A stretch of 64,000 nucleotides of DNA from JAISST01 sp050434145 (GTDB taxonomy: Bacteria > Fusobacteriota > Fusobacteriia > Fusobacteriales > Fusobacteriaceae): assembly GCF_050434145.1 (NCBI RefSeq), contig NZ_JBNPVX010000012.1, positions 1 to 64,000 of the forward strand, in the 5' to 3' direction. Under the pieces are notes generated by a model, which was not told where the DNA came from, made no database searches, and saw only the letters and a list, made by a program, of their open reading frames with translations. How positions within the stretch are numbered: position 1 is the first letter of the stretch; every line of letters starts with the position of its first letter. A program made the position numbers and the translations under genes. Positions 54,915-63,446 of this stretch are shown in pieces.

Positions 54915-56150
54915 ATGGATAACAAAAATGTAATAATAGTGGGAGGTGGACCTGCTGGTCTAGCTGTTGCTGTGAAATTATATAAAAAAGGTATAAAAAA
55001 TATTTTACTAATAGAAAGAGAAAAAACTCTAGGTGGAATATTGAGACAATGTATTCATGATGGTTTTGGATTGGTAAAATTTGGTGAACAGCTAAGCGGA
55101 CCTGAATATGCACAAAGATTCATTGATGAAGTAAATAACTTAGGAATAGAATATGTGGTAGATAGTACTGTAATTGATATTTCATCTGAGAAAGTAGTCA
55201 CTTATACTAATAAAAATGGTTTGCATAAAGTGCAAGGAGATGCTATAGTGCTCACTATGGGATGTAGAGAACGTACTAGAGGAGCATTGAGCATACCCGG
55301 AGAACGGCCTACAGGAGTATACACTGCAGGGGTAGCTCAATCTTATATGAATATATATAATACAATGGTAGGTAAAAATGTGATTATTTTGGGATCTGGT
55401 GACATAGGTCTCATTATGGCAAGGAGAATGACTCTAGAAGGTGCCAATGTAATGGGAGTATTTGAGATAAAATCTTATCCAAGTGGCTTACCAAGAAATA
55501 TAATACAATGTTTAGATGACTATAATATTCCTCTGTATTTAAGCCATACAGTGACTAATATTCATGGTAATGGAAGATTGAAAGGAGTTACTATTTCAGA
55601 GGTGGATGATAAGTTTGACTCAATTGAAGGAACAGAAAAATATTATGAATGTGATACACTAATATTATCTGTGGGATTAATCCCAGAAAATGAACTTTCA
55701 CAAAAGATGGGGGTTATACTGGATAAACGTACTAATGGAGCTATTGTAGATGAAAATTATCAGACTAATATTTCGGGAGTATTTGCTGCAGGCAATGTTC
55801 TTCATGTCCATGATTTAGTTGATTTTGTGACTATGGAAGGAGAGAAGGTTGCAGATTCGATAAGAAAATATTTGGAGAAATGTAATGGTACAGTGTGTAA
55901 TATAGCAATAACAACTGATAGAAATATTAATCATACAATACCACAAAATATTAGTGGTAATGAGGATTTCTTATTATCATTTAGAGGAAAAAATTATTTG
56001 AAGAATGTAGTACTAACTATAAAACAGGGTGATCATATAGTGGAAGAAATAAAAATGAAGAAATTGAATCCAGCAGAAATGGTACAGATTCCCATAAAGA
56101 AAGATAAGCTTATAAAAGAATGTGATTTGGAGGTGTTGGTAAATTGTTAA
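54915..56150 (+). CDS. FAD-dependent pyridine-nucleotide oxidoreductase subunit
   Basis: 411 residues from ATG 54,915, one base after the previous stop, with GGGAGG in the previous gene's end. Two Rossmann motifs: FAD VIIVGGGPAGLAVAVKLY and NAD VIILGSGDIGLIMARRM; also GCRERTRGALSIPGERPTGVYTAG-type sequence (GALSIPGERPTGVYTAG) and GVFAAGNVLHVHDLVDF. Found elsewhere beside GlpA-like proteins and DUF1667 proteins, where it passes electrons between the dehydrogenase and NAD. Confidence 0.87.
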   Translation: MDNKNVIIVGGGPAGLAVAVKLYKKGIKNILLIEREKTLGGILRQCIHDGFGLVKFGEQLSGPEYAQRFIDEVNNLGIEYVVDSTVIDISSEKVVTYTNKNGLHKVQGDAIVLTMGCRERTRGALSIPGERPTGVYTAGVAQSYMNIYNTMVGKNVIILGSGDIGLIMARRMTLEGANVMGVFEIKSYPSGLPRNIIQCLDDYNIPLYLSHTVTNIHGNGRLKGVTISEVDDKFDSIEGTEKYYECDTLILSVGLIPENELSQKMGVILDKRTNGAIVDENYQTNISGVFAAGNVLHVHDLVDFVTMEGEKVADSIRKYLEKCNGTVCNIAITTDRNINHTIPQNISGNEDFLLSFRGKNYLKNVVLTIKQGDHIVEEIKMKKLNPAEMVQIPIKKDKLIKECDLEVLVNC

Positions 56151-56506
56151 AAGAATATACATGCATTATATGTCCCAATAGCTGTGACATAGAAGTTTTA
56201 TTTGAAAATAATAAAGTTGCTAGTGTAGAAGGGGCATTATGCCCTCGTGGAAAAACTTATATTGATAATGAACTTTCCAACCCTGTAAGAAACATAGCCA
56301 CTTCTGTAAAAATTGAAAATGGGCAATTACCATTGGCTAGTGTGAAATTGAGTCATTCAATTCCTAAAGAGAAGATATTTGATGTAATGAATGAGATAAA
56401 GAAAATTAAAATAAATGCACCAGTGCAAATTGGGCAGGTTGTTATAAAAAATGTACTTGGATTAGATAGTGATGTGATTATAACTAAGAATATAGGTATA
56501 AAATGA
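56144..56506 (+). CDS. DUF1667 cysteine-rich protein
   Basis: 120 residues, starting at TTG inside the end of the preceding gene (7-base overlap). The N-terminal CIICPNSCDIEV and GALCPRGKTYIDNELSNPVR give four conserved cysteines, probably a metal or iron-sulfur site, as in the start of molybdopterin oxidoreductases. DUF1667 proteins regularly end operons with the two FAD proteins seen here, so it is a third subunit. Confidence 0.87.
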   Translation: MLKEYTCIICPNSCDIEVLFENNKVASVEGALCPRGKTYIDNELSNPVRNIATSVKIENGQLPLASVKLSHSIPKEKIFDVMNEIKKIKINAPVQIGQVVIKNVLGLDSDVIITKNIGIK

Positions 56507-56513
56507 AATTTGG

Positions 56514-56541
56514 AGTCACTGTAATATTGCAGTGGCTTTTT
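56514..56541 (+). terminator. Terminator of the oxidoreductase operon
   Basis: AGTCACTG/CAGTGGCT stem (one G-T pair), 8-nt loop, then TTTT-A-TTTTATT. Confidence 0.8.
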
Positions 56542-56604
56542 ATTTTATTCTACACAAAACTAAATTATTTTTAACATTTACATTAATATAATAATAAAAA
56601 AATT

Positions 56605-56634
56605 TTGGACAATAAATTTTTCTTATGATATGAT
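56605..56634 (+). promoter_or_regulatory. Promoter of the YitT gene
   Basis: TTGGAC (56,605-56,610), 18 bases, TATGAT (56,629-56,634), 27 bases before the ATG. Confidence 0.6.
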
Positions 56635-56661
56635 TAGAAAAAGGATTAATAGAGGTGTCAT

Positions 56662-57501
56662 ATGAAAAATAATAAAATATTTAGAATAATAAAAGATGGA
56701 CTCTTAATAGGAATTGGGGCCTTTATATATGCTTTTGGACTAAACTATTTCTTTGTTGCTAATAAATTGGCAGATGGTGGACTTGCTGGTATTTCCATAG
56801 TACTTCATTACCTATTTGGACTTGATACTGCTATCCTTTATTTTATACTGAATATTCCTTTAATATTATTGGGATACAAATTAATAGGAAAAAAATTTAT
56901 CATAAAAACATTTTATGGTACTATTATGACTTCAATAGCTATAAAAGTTTTCTCTAATCTTGGTGCTGAAAGTCCAGATAAAATAATAGTGTCGATTTTT
57001 GGTGGAGTTGTAATGGGAGTGGGATTAGGAATAGTCTTCTTAGGTGGTGGATCTAGTGGTGGTTCTGATATTTTGGCTAAGATAATTAATAAGTATTTTA
57101 AGATTCCTATTGGTAAAGCATTCTTTATCATAGATTTTATTGTACTTGGTGTCATAGGCTATTTGTTTGGGAAAGAAATGTTTATGTATACAATAATAGG
57201 CATATATGTATCTACGAAGATGATAGACATAATACAAGATGGGATATACAGTTCTAAGGCTGTGACTATTATCTCTGATAGAAGTTTAGAAATAAAAAAT
57301 GCTATAATGGAAGAAACAGGTCGTGGTACTACTGTCCTTAAGTCAGAAGGTGGATTTAGTGGTGAATCCAAAGATGCTATTTATTGTGTATTGAGTAGAT
57401 ATGAATTATCTGCAGTAAAAAGTATTGTTAAAAATATAGATGAAAATGCTTTTGTAATAATCAGTGAAGTGACAGAGGTAATAGGAGAAGGATTTGAGTA
57501 A
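56662..57501 (+). CDS. YitT-family membrane protein
   Basis: 279 residues: five or six helices with the repeated glycine-rich family motifs (NKLADGGLAGISIVLHYLFG, GGGSSGGSDILAKIINKYF), then a C-terminal cytoplasmic DUF2179 domain (GRGTTVLKSEGGFSGESKDAIYCVLSRYE). Members are widespread and of unproven, probably transport-related, function. Single-gene unit with its own promoter and terminator. Confidence 0.9.
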   Translation: MKNNKIFRIIKDGLLIGIGAFIYAFGLNYFFVANKLADGGLAGISIVLHYLFGLDTAILYFILNIPLILLGYKLIGKKFIIKTFYGTIMTSIAIKVFSNLGAESPDKIIVSIFGGVVMGVGLGIVFLGGGSSGGSDILAKIINKYFKIPIGKAFFIIDFIVLGVIGYLFGKEMFMYTIIGIYVSTKMIDIIQDGIYSSKAVTIISDRSLEIKNAIMEETGRGTTVLKSEGGFSGESKDAIYCVLSRYELSAVKSIVKNIDENAFVIISEVTEVIGEGFE

Positions 57502-57505
57502 AAAG

Positions 57506-57532
57506 AAAGGGTTACCATTATGGTAACCCTTT
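57506..57532. terminator. Strong hairpin terminator after yitT
   Basis: Perfect 12-bp stem AAAGGGTTACCA/TGGTAACCCTTT with a 3-nt loop, symmetrical. Confidence 0.9.
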
Positions 57533-57543
57533 TGCATGCACAT

Positions 57544-58293
57544 TAGTGACATACACGATTTATCCAGTGATACTGAATAAATATGGAACCTAGCTCATAG
57601 AATACTAACTACTAATATTCTTTATTTATTAATCGCCAATAATCCTCTATTACCTTACAAACGCCTTTATAAAATATATGGGGATTTACTAGACTTATGT
57701 GTCTAGTTTTTTCAGCTGTAATTACGCCTATTACAACTGTTGTTTACTCCACTTATTCAAAGTAAAAATTTTATTTTCAATAATTATAGTAAAATGCCTT
57801 TTTACTAATCTTTGTAGTATACAATGACTAATGTCATTGAGAAATGTTTCTTTAGAAATTTCCAATGCATTTCTTTCAAAAATCAAAGAAGTTATTTAAG
57901 ATAAATATTTTAATTGAAATAATTTAAATCATAATTTTACTATAGATTTCAATTTTTATTTTTCTTTCATTGGTTTAAGAAAAGATCAATCTATATTTTG
58001 TTATAAAGTCTTCTATTATATCTAGAATATATGCACCTAATATTTAAGAATCTAATTAAAGTCATAGTAATAACCACACTTACTACATTTCCTACAATAC
58101 TACATTGATAGATTATGGTGTTATTATAACAAATTTTTTTCTTAAAACACCACTAATAAGAATTGATTTGCTATTTACTTAATAAAAATATTCATCAAAA
58201 TGAATTGCCACGTTCATTGAGATATATACAATTAAGATTAAATCTATACAATATCCTACAATTTTCACTATTCCCTACAAGAATACATGTGTC
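57544..58293 (-). pseudogene. Decayed zinc-ribbon protein gene
   Basis: Minus-strand fragments in changing frames look coding: DTCILVGNSENCRILYRFN (58,293-58,195), then YCRKCSKCGYYYDFN (about 58,097-58,053), then NALEISKETFLND with HCILQRLVKRHFT (57,895-57,731), then KTRHISLVNPHIFYKG and KVIEDYWRLINKEY with several stops (57,713-57,544). The cysteine pairs suggest an N-terminal zinc ribbon, as in many transposases and phage or repair proteins; the family was not identified. Frameshifts and stops make it non-functional. Confidence 0.45.
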
Positions 58294-59065
58294 AATTAAA
58301 ACCACTTCCATAGTTAAATACTTTATTATTATGTGAAATATACAATAAACTAAGAGAATAAATTTATTACAAGAAATTAGAATGAGCTTTTATTATTCGA
58401 ACTATTCAAAAAATTAAAAAATATCAAGCCATACTTACCACCTGCAAGGTATAAAATCAGAGTTAAATCATAATCTTTCAAATATAAAATCTAAAATACT
58501 TTAACTAATTTAATCTGGAAAATTATTTAGAAAAATTTCTTACTTTTATTAAATTAAATTTTAAGGAAAATAAAAGCGGCAACTAATATTAAACTTATTT
58601 TAATTTAATTTTTATTAAAAGAAATATTCTAAAGTAACATTTGGTTAATTTTTGTTCATTTTATATTTAAATATAATATGGACAAAAATTTAGCTAATAA
58701 AAATTATTTATTAGAAGAAAATATCATATTTTCTTAATATTATTATATAATAAAAAACACTTTATGTCAAATATTTTTTGAATAAAATAAAATTTTTTTT
58801 GAAAAATACTATATAATTATTACTAATATAATTTTATTTATAAATTAGAAGAAATAAATTTAATAAAAAAAATAATAAAAAATATAAAAATGATTAATGA
58901 TTTATAATTAATCTTTATATAAAACAGAAATTTATAGTAAATACTTTTTTATTATAAAACTAAATTTTCCACTTATTAATATATAGAAAAAACTTTAAAT
59001 GCAAGCAATTTTGAGATTGATAATATTTTGTTTATAAATAAAGATATGGAGAAATTAAAATTCAA
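58294..59065. other. AT-rich gap without recognisable genes
   Basis: About 770 bases of very AT-rich DNA. No open frame with a ribosome binding site, no strong terminator and no tRNA-like sequence was seen; AAAT and TTAA-rich runs dominate after 58,560. Confidence 0.6.
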
Positions 59066-59094
59066 TTGAAAAAAATATGTATATGATGTATTAT
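59066..59094 (+). promoter_or_regulatory. Promoter of the 59,128 gene
   Basis: TTGAAA (59,066-59,071), 17 bases, TATTAT (59,089-59,094), about 33 bases before the ATG. Confidence 0.65.
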
Positions 59095-59127
59095 AAAAGA
59101 TATAGAAATTTATAGGTGGTAAAGCTA

Positions 59128-60117
59128 ATGTCAAGAAAGAATCAAATTGTTCAATTGAATAGAAACAATTATAAATCTTTGATTGAATACATAAATGCAG
59201 GATATAAGCTAGAATGGAATCTTCTTTTGGCATTCAAACATGAGAATTTGGAAGAAAATCTTACTATCATTCGTGAATTGAATTTGGCATTGTTTAAAAA
59301 GCATAGAATAGAATTTTTGAAGGACTTGATTGTTATATGTGATTTTGAATATCTGGCTAATGATTTTGGTGTGAGAGGAATTCTCGTAGTAGATAAAGTG
59401 GATGATAATATAGTGAAACATTTTATTACTAGTTTTAATCAACTAAATAAATTTTATCCAAAGATTGAAGATTTTCTTGTCTATTATGGCAAAAAAAATA
59501 AGCATGTTGTAGATATATATAATAACCGTGGCCCATGGTTGATGTCTGTGGGGAACATGGGAATCCTATTTATAAATGAGCGAACTTACAATGTTATTTT
59601 GGATAATTATCATAAAAGAAAAAATCTTACTCCTGATATTATTGTTGTATCATTCAATGGGGATGAATATGATGTATTATTTTCAAAGTTATTGAAAATG
59701 ATAGGTTCAGATGGGTTGATTATTTTTGGGATTACTAGTAAAAAAAGTATACCCTATCATAAGAAACTTGATGGTCTGATATATAGTAAGAGTCCTTTCA
59801 AAGAAGACTATATGCGAAAATTTTTAATTGAGATGTTACAAAGTAAGGATTTTGATGATAATTTTGTATCTTTCAGGGACTTTTTAGGAATTAAGCCTAA
59901 AAACTTTGATGTGGATATCTGGTGGGATGAGGATGAAGAAATAAAAGAAGAAAAATATATGAGATTAAAATTGCTTGTGTTTGATAGGGATGATCTTTCT
60001 AAGATTGACACAGGATTCATTGGTAACAGACTGACAGTTGTGCGTAAGAAAAAGGGTGCATTTAAAGGTAAAAGTAAGGTAGAAGCACTTATTTTTGAGA
60101 TACTTGAAAAAGAATGA
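59128..60117 (+). CDS. Unknown protein, possible methyltransferase-like fold
   Basis: 329 residues from ATG 59,128 (AGGTGG upstream). No signal peptide or membrane helix. The middle (TPDIIVVSFNGDEYDVLFSKLLKMIGSDGLIIF, quoted in parts: PDIIVVSFNGDEYDVLF and MIGSDGLIIFG) resembles the post-motif strands of Rossmann methyltransferases, but no clear S-adenosylmethionine GxGxG loop is visible. The C-terminus is basic (RKKKGAFKGKSK). It is 19 bases upstream of an ABC permease gene, probably one transcript, so it may serve that transporter. Function unknown. Confidence 0.6.
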   Translation: MSRKNQIVQLNRNNYKSLIEYINAGYKLEWNLLLAFKHENLEENLTIIRELNLALFKKHRIEFLKDLIVICDFEYLANDFGVRGILVVDKVDDNIVKHFITSFNQLNKFYPKIEDFLVYYGKKNKHVVDIYNNRGPWLMSVGNMGILFINERTYNVILDNYHKRKNLTPDIIVVSFNGDEYDVLFSKLLKMIGSDGLIIFGITSKKSIPYHKKLDGLIYSKSPFKEDYMRKFLIEMLQSKDFDDNFVSFRDFLGIKPKNFDVDIWWDEDEEIKEEKYMRLKLLVFDRDDLSKIDTGFIGNRLTVVRKKKGAFKGKSKVEALIFEILEKE

Positions 60118-60136
60118 TGGTGTTTTGGGAGAAAAA

Positions 60137-61663
60137 ATGAAAGTGAGTAATCTATTAAGTAAAAAATCAGGAGTAAATTTTTTGTATTTTATTCTTTGGT
60201 TTTTTCCATTGTTTATTTTTGTCAAAAATTTCTTGTCATTATCAGAATTAAATGATATTTTTGGTAAAGGATTTGTAACTTCTATCTATTTTTCATTAAA
60301 ACAAGGACTATTATCGACTTTTTTAGCTTTTTTATTTGGAATTTTACCAGCTTATTATGCAGGATATAGCAATTCTTTTGTATCAAAATTATTGAATGGT
60401 TCTATTTTTATTCCCTTTTTTTTTCCAGTTATTTCTACAGTAACTGCTTTTTCTATTTTATTCAATCTTGAATTTATGAAGAACTTCAATATTTTATATA
60501 CTTTGAAGGCAATTTTAATTGGAAATGTCTTTTATAATTCTCCTATTTTTGTAAAATATATAAGTGATGGGATACGGAGTATTCCAAATGAAATAAGAGA
60601 AGGAATGGAAATAGATGGAGCAAATAGGGTGGAAATTTTTTTATTTGGAGAAATGAAACTTATAATGCCACAGATAATACGTGCTGGACTTTTAGTGTTT
60701 ACATATAGTTTTCTTAGTTTTGGTATTATATTATCTCTAGGTGGAATAAGATTTAGTACATTGGAAATTGAAATTGCCTCTACTTTCAGAGGACAAATAA
60801 ACTTTTCTAAAGGAATTTTTTATGGAGTTATTCAGTTTGGAATGTTGATGATAATTAATTTTTTGAGATTCCTTCCTAAAGAATATTTTCTTGAAAATAA
60901 AAAAATAAAAGGTAGGGAAATATTTTTTTTAAAAATTATCTCTATAGGTTATTTAATATTGGAATATGGAATAGTTATATCAAGTATATTTTTTTCTTTT
61001 TATGACTATTATATTGGAAAAATCACCTTTAAATATTATAAAATACTATTTTCTCCTGCTTTTAATATAGAGTATCCAATAATAGAAAGCTTTTTTAACT
61101 CACTTGTTGTGTCTTCAATTGTAGCAACAATTGTAATAGTTATAAGTTATGTTTTAATAAAAAATTATAATAGGTTTACAGAACTAATAATTTTTGCTAA
61201 TGTGGGAATATCAGGAGCATTCTTGGGAATAACTTTGTTTTATATGCATATTGTTTATAGTATGCCTTTATGGATTTTACTCATATTAGGTCAAATAATG
61301 ATTTCTATACCAGTAGCTTATTCATTTATGTACCAATATATAAAAAGATTTCCTGTTGAAATTTCTGAAAATGCATTACTAGACTGTAACTCTCTGTTCG
61401 AAAGAGTTATTTATGTAGAATTACCTTTATTAAAAAGAATTTTTATATCTACTTTTTTGCAGATATTTGCAATTGTGCTGGGAGAATTTACAATGGCATA
61501 TGCTATGCAGATAGAGGACTTATTTCCTATGGTATCTTTAGTTAATTATTCTATGGTAGCTAATAAAAAATATTTAGAAAGTGCGGCATTTACTTCAGTT
61601 ATATTAATAATAGTAATAGTGTTATTTTTATTTGGTGAATATTTGAAGAGTGAAAAAAATTGA
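60137..61663 (+). CDS. Two-domain ABC transporter permease (ThiP/FbpB type), orphan
   Basis: 508 residues from ATG 60,137 (GGGAG upstream), about 12 helices in two halves, as in permeases for thiamine, ferric iron or phosphonate-type ligands. The first EAA-type loop is EGMEIDGANRVEIFLFGEM and the second, more degenerate, ENALLDCNSLFERVIYVELPLLKR. No binding-protein or ATPase gene is adjacent within the window, so partners must be elsewhere. Substrate cannot be assigned. Confidence 0.8.
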   Translation: MKVSNLLSKKSGVNFLYFILWFFPLFIFVKNFLSLSELNDIFGKGFVTSIYFSLKQGLLSTFLAFLFGILPAYYAGYSNSFVSKLLNGSIFIPFFFPVISTVTAFSILFNLEFMKNFNILYTLKAILIGNVFYNSPIFVKYISDGIRSIPNEIREGMEIDGANRVEIFLFGEMKLIMPQIIRAGLLVFTYSFLSFGIILSLGGIRFSTLEIEIASTFRGQINFSKGIFYGVIQFGMLMIINFLRFLPKEYFLENKKIKGREIFFLKIISIGYLILEYGIVISSIFFSFYDYYIGKITFKYYKILFSPAFNIEYPIIESFFNSLVVSSIVATIVIVISYVLIKNYNRFTELIIFANVGISGAFLGITLFYMHIVYSMPLWILLILGQIMISIPVAYSFMYQYIKRFPVEISENALLDCNSLFERVIYVELPLLKRIFISTFLQIFAIVLGEFTMAYAMQIEDLFPMVSLVNYSMVANKKYLESAAFTSVILIIVIVLFLFGEYLKSEKN

Positions 61664-61695
61664 AAATTTTTTAGAATGGGTATTGGGAGCGAGAT

Positions 61696-63342
61696 ATGTC
61701 AAATATTATAAAAAATATTTTTTTTAGTTTTTTGAGTAAAGTATTTTTGAAAGAAAAAATAAATGAAAAAGATAAAATAAAATTTAAAAGAAAAAATCTC
61801 ATAGTGAATAGGGCTGTAGATAAAGAGAAAGCTAATAAGAAAAATGCTATTTTACAATCAATAAAACGATTAGAAATGAATGAAATTACTGATTATAATA
61901 GAAAAATACTACAAAATAAAAAGATTAATTACGAAAATTTGCTAAGTGAAGAGCAAAAGAGAGCTTTGACTTCTATTAATGGACAATTTTTGGTAATAGC
62001 TGGAGCTGGTTCTGGAAAAACAAGAACTATTGTTTACAGGACTAGTCTTTTATTAGAATTAGGAGTGAAGCCAGAAGAAATATTGATGATAACTTTTACT
62101 AGGAAAGCAGCTCTTGAGATGAAAAAAAGAGTAGAAGAGTTGCTAGAAATGAAAATGAAAACATTGGACATTTCTACTTTCCATTCTTTTTGTGCAAGAC
62201 AAATTATTAATCAAAAAGATTATTTTAATGTAGATAAGCTGAAGATATTTGAAGAAAAAGCTAAATTAATTAAAATAAAAGAATTGTCTATGAAATATAA
62301 CATAAAAAAAATAAAAAAAATACCATTTCCTAGTGTAAAGAGATTTTGTAGTTTATTTGACTATGAACGTTTATATGATGGATCTATTCTTGAAGTGTTA
62401 AATGAAAAAGAAAAGTTTTATTCAGATGAGATATTACAAGTGAGAAATGCATTTTTTGCCTATAAGAAAGAGATGCATATATTTGAATTTGATGATTTGT
62501 TAAATATATTTATAAATGGATTGGAGAAAAATGAAAATTTCAAAAAAATTATACAAGATAGATATAAATATATAATCGTGGATGAATATCAGGATAGTAA
62601 TTTGCAACAGAGGAGATTATTAAATAATCTAGTAGGGGATAATGGAAATCTCATGGTAGTTGGAGATGATTATCAGAGTATTTATGGATTTAGAGGAGCA
62701 AATTTTGAAAATATACTCAGATTCTCTGATGATTTCTCAAAAAGTAAATTGATAAAATTGGAAACTAATTATCGTAGTACTAATGAAATAATTGCTTATA
62801 GTAATAGAATATCTAGTAAATTTCTCATAAGTTATTCTAAAATTGCCAAAGGAATAGGAAAAAAAGGATCTAAACCGCAAATTTTTTCTTTCAAAACTAA
62901 GGAAAAAGAGGCAATTTATGTTGTGAAAAAAATAAAGGAGTTATTGGATTTAGGGATAAGTTCTGGAGAGATTGCTATTTTATTTAGAAATAGATTTGTA
63001 ATAATTCATATTTTAAAAGAATTGAAAAAAAATAATATTCCTTTTTATTTGAAAGAAAATGATGAAGGTGAAAAAGAGACAGAGATGGCAGATGGAATAG
63101 AACGCGTGTCTATAATATCAGTACATAGCTCTAAAGGCCTGGAATGGGAATATGTGTTTATTCCTGTATTATTAGAAGGAATTTTTCCTGCTGAAAATAA
63201 TGAAAAAATATTGGAAGAAGAAAAAAGGCTATATTATGTAGGATGTAGCAGAGCAAAAAAACTTTTATTTTTAACTTATCCAGAATTTTTTTATGAAAAA
63301 ATAGGTTATTTTTGTAATAAAAGCAGATTTTTAGATTACTAA
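61696..63342 (+). CDS. Compact UvrD/Rep-family helicase
   Basis: 548 residues, against 650-750 for UvrD, PcrA or Rep. All ATPase motifs are visible: LSEEQKRAL and VIAGAGSGKTRTIV (Walker A, ~residues 100-108), MITFTRKAALEM, STFHSFC, IIVDEYQDSN (Walker B, ~295), MVVGDDYQSIYGFRGA, LETNYRST, ISVHSSKGLEWEYVFIP and EEKRLYYVGCSRAK. The regions between motif IV and V are shortened, so the 2B subdomain is mostly missing, and about 85 lysine-rich residues precede motif Q. Superfamily 1A 3'-5' DNA helicase; specific role unknown. Confidence 0.88.
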   Translation: MSNIIKNIFFSFLSKVFLKEKINEKDKIKFKRKNLIVNRAVDKEKANKKNAILQSIKRLEMNEITDYNRKILQNKKINYENLLSEEQKRALTSINGQFLVIAGAGSGKTRTIVYRTSLLLELGVKPEEILMITFTRKAALEMKKRVEELLEMKMKTLDISTFHSFCARQIINQKDYFNVDKLKIFEEKAKLIKIKELSMKYNIKKIKKIPFPSVKRFCSLFDYERLYDGSILEVLNEKEKFYSDEILQVRNAFFAYKKEMHIFEFDDLLNIFINGLEKNENFKKIIQDRYKYIIVDEYQDSNLQQRRLLNNLVGDNGNLMVVGDDYQSIYGFRGANFENILRFSDDFSKSKLIKLETNYRSTNEIIAYSNRISSKFLISYSKIAKGIGKKGSKPQIFSFKTKEKEAIYVVKKIKELLDLGISSGEIAILFRNRFVIIHILKELKKNNIPFYLKENDEGEKETEMADGIERVSIISVHSSKGLEWEYVFIPVLLEGIFPAENNEKILEEEKRLYYVGCSRAKKLLFLTYPEFFYEKIGYFCNKSRFLDY

Positions 63343-63378
63343 AAAATAGGTTTGAATTTTAGTTGATCTTTATTTAAT

Positions 63379-63407
63379 TTGAGTAAGAAAATAAAAAATG
63401 ATATAAT
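63379..63407 (+). promoter_or_regulatory. Promoter of the YiaK-like gene
   Basis: TTGAGT (63,379-63,384), 17 bases, TATAAT (63,402-63,407), 40 bases before the start codon. Confidence 0.75.
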
Positions 63408-63446
63408 AGTGTGAATTATTTTATAAAAATTTTTATGGAGGAAATG

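Noticed and set aside
57688..57713. Hairpin ACTAGAC/GTCTAGT followed by six T's, possible end of a small RNA
   Set aside because: It lies in the decayed minus-strand gene, no promoter is evident between the yitT terminator and it, and a 7-bp stem is expected by chance in such DNA; transcription data would be needed.
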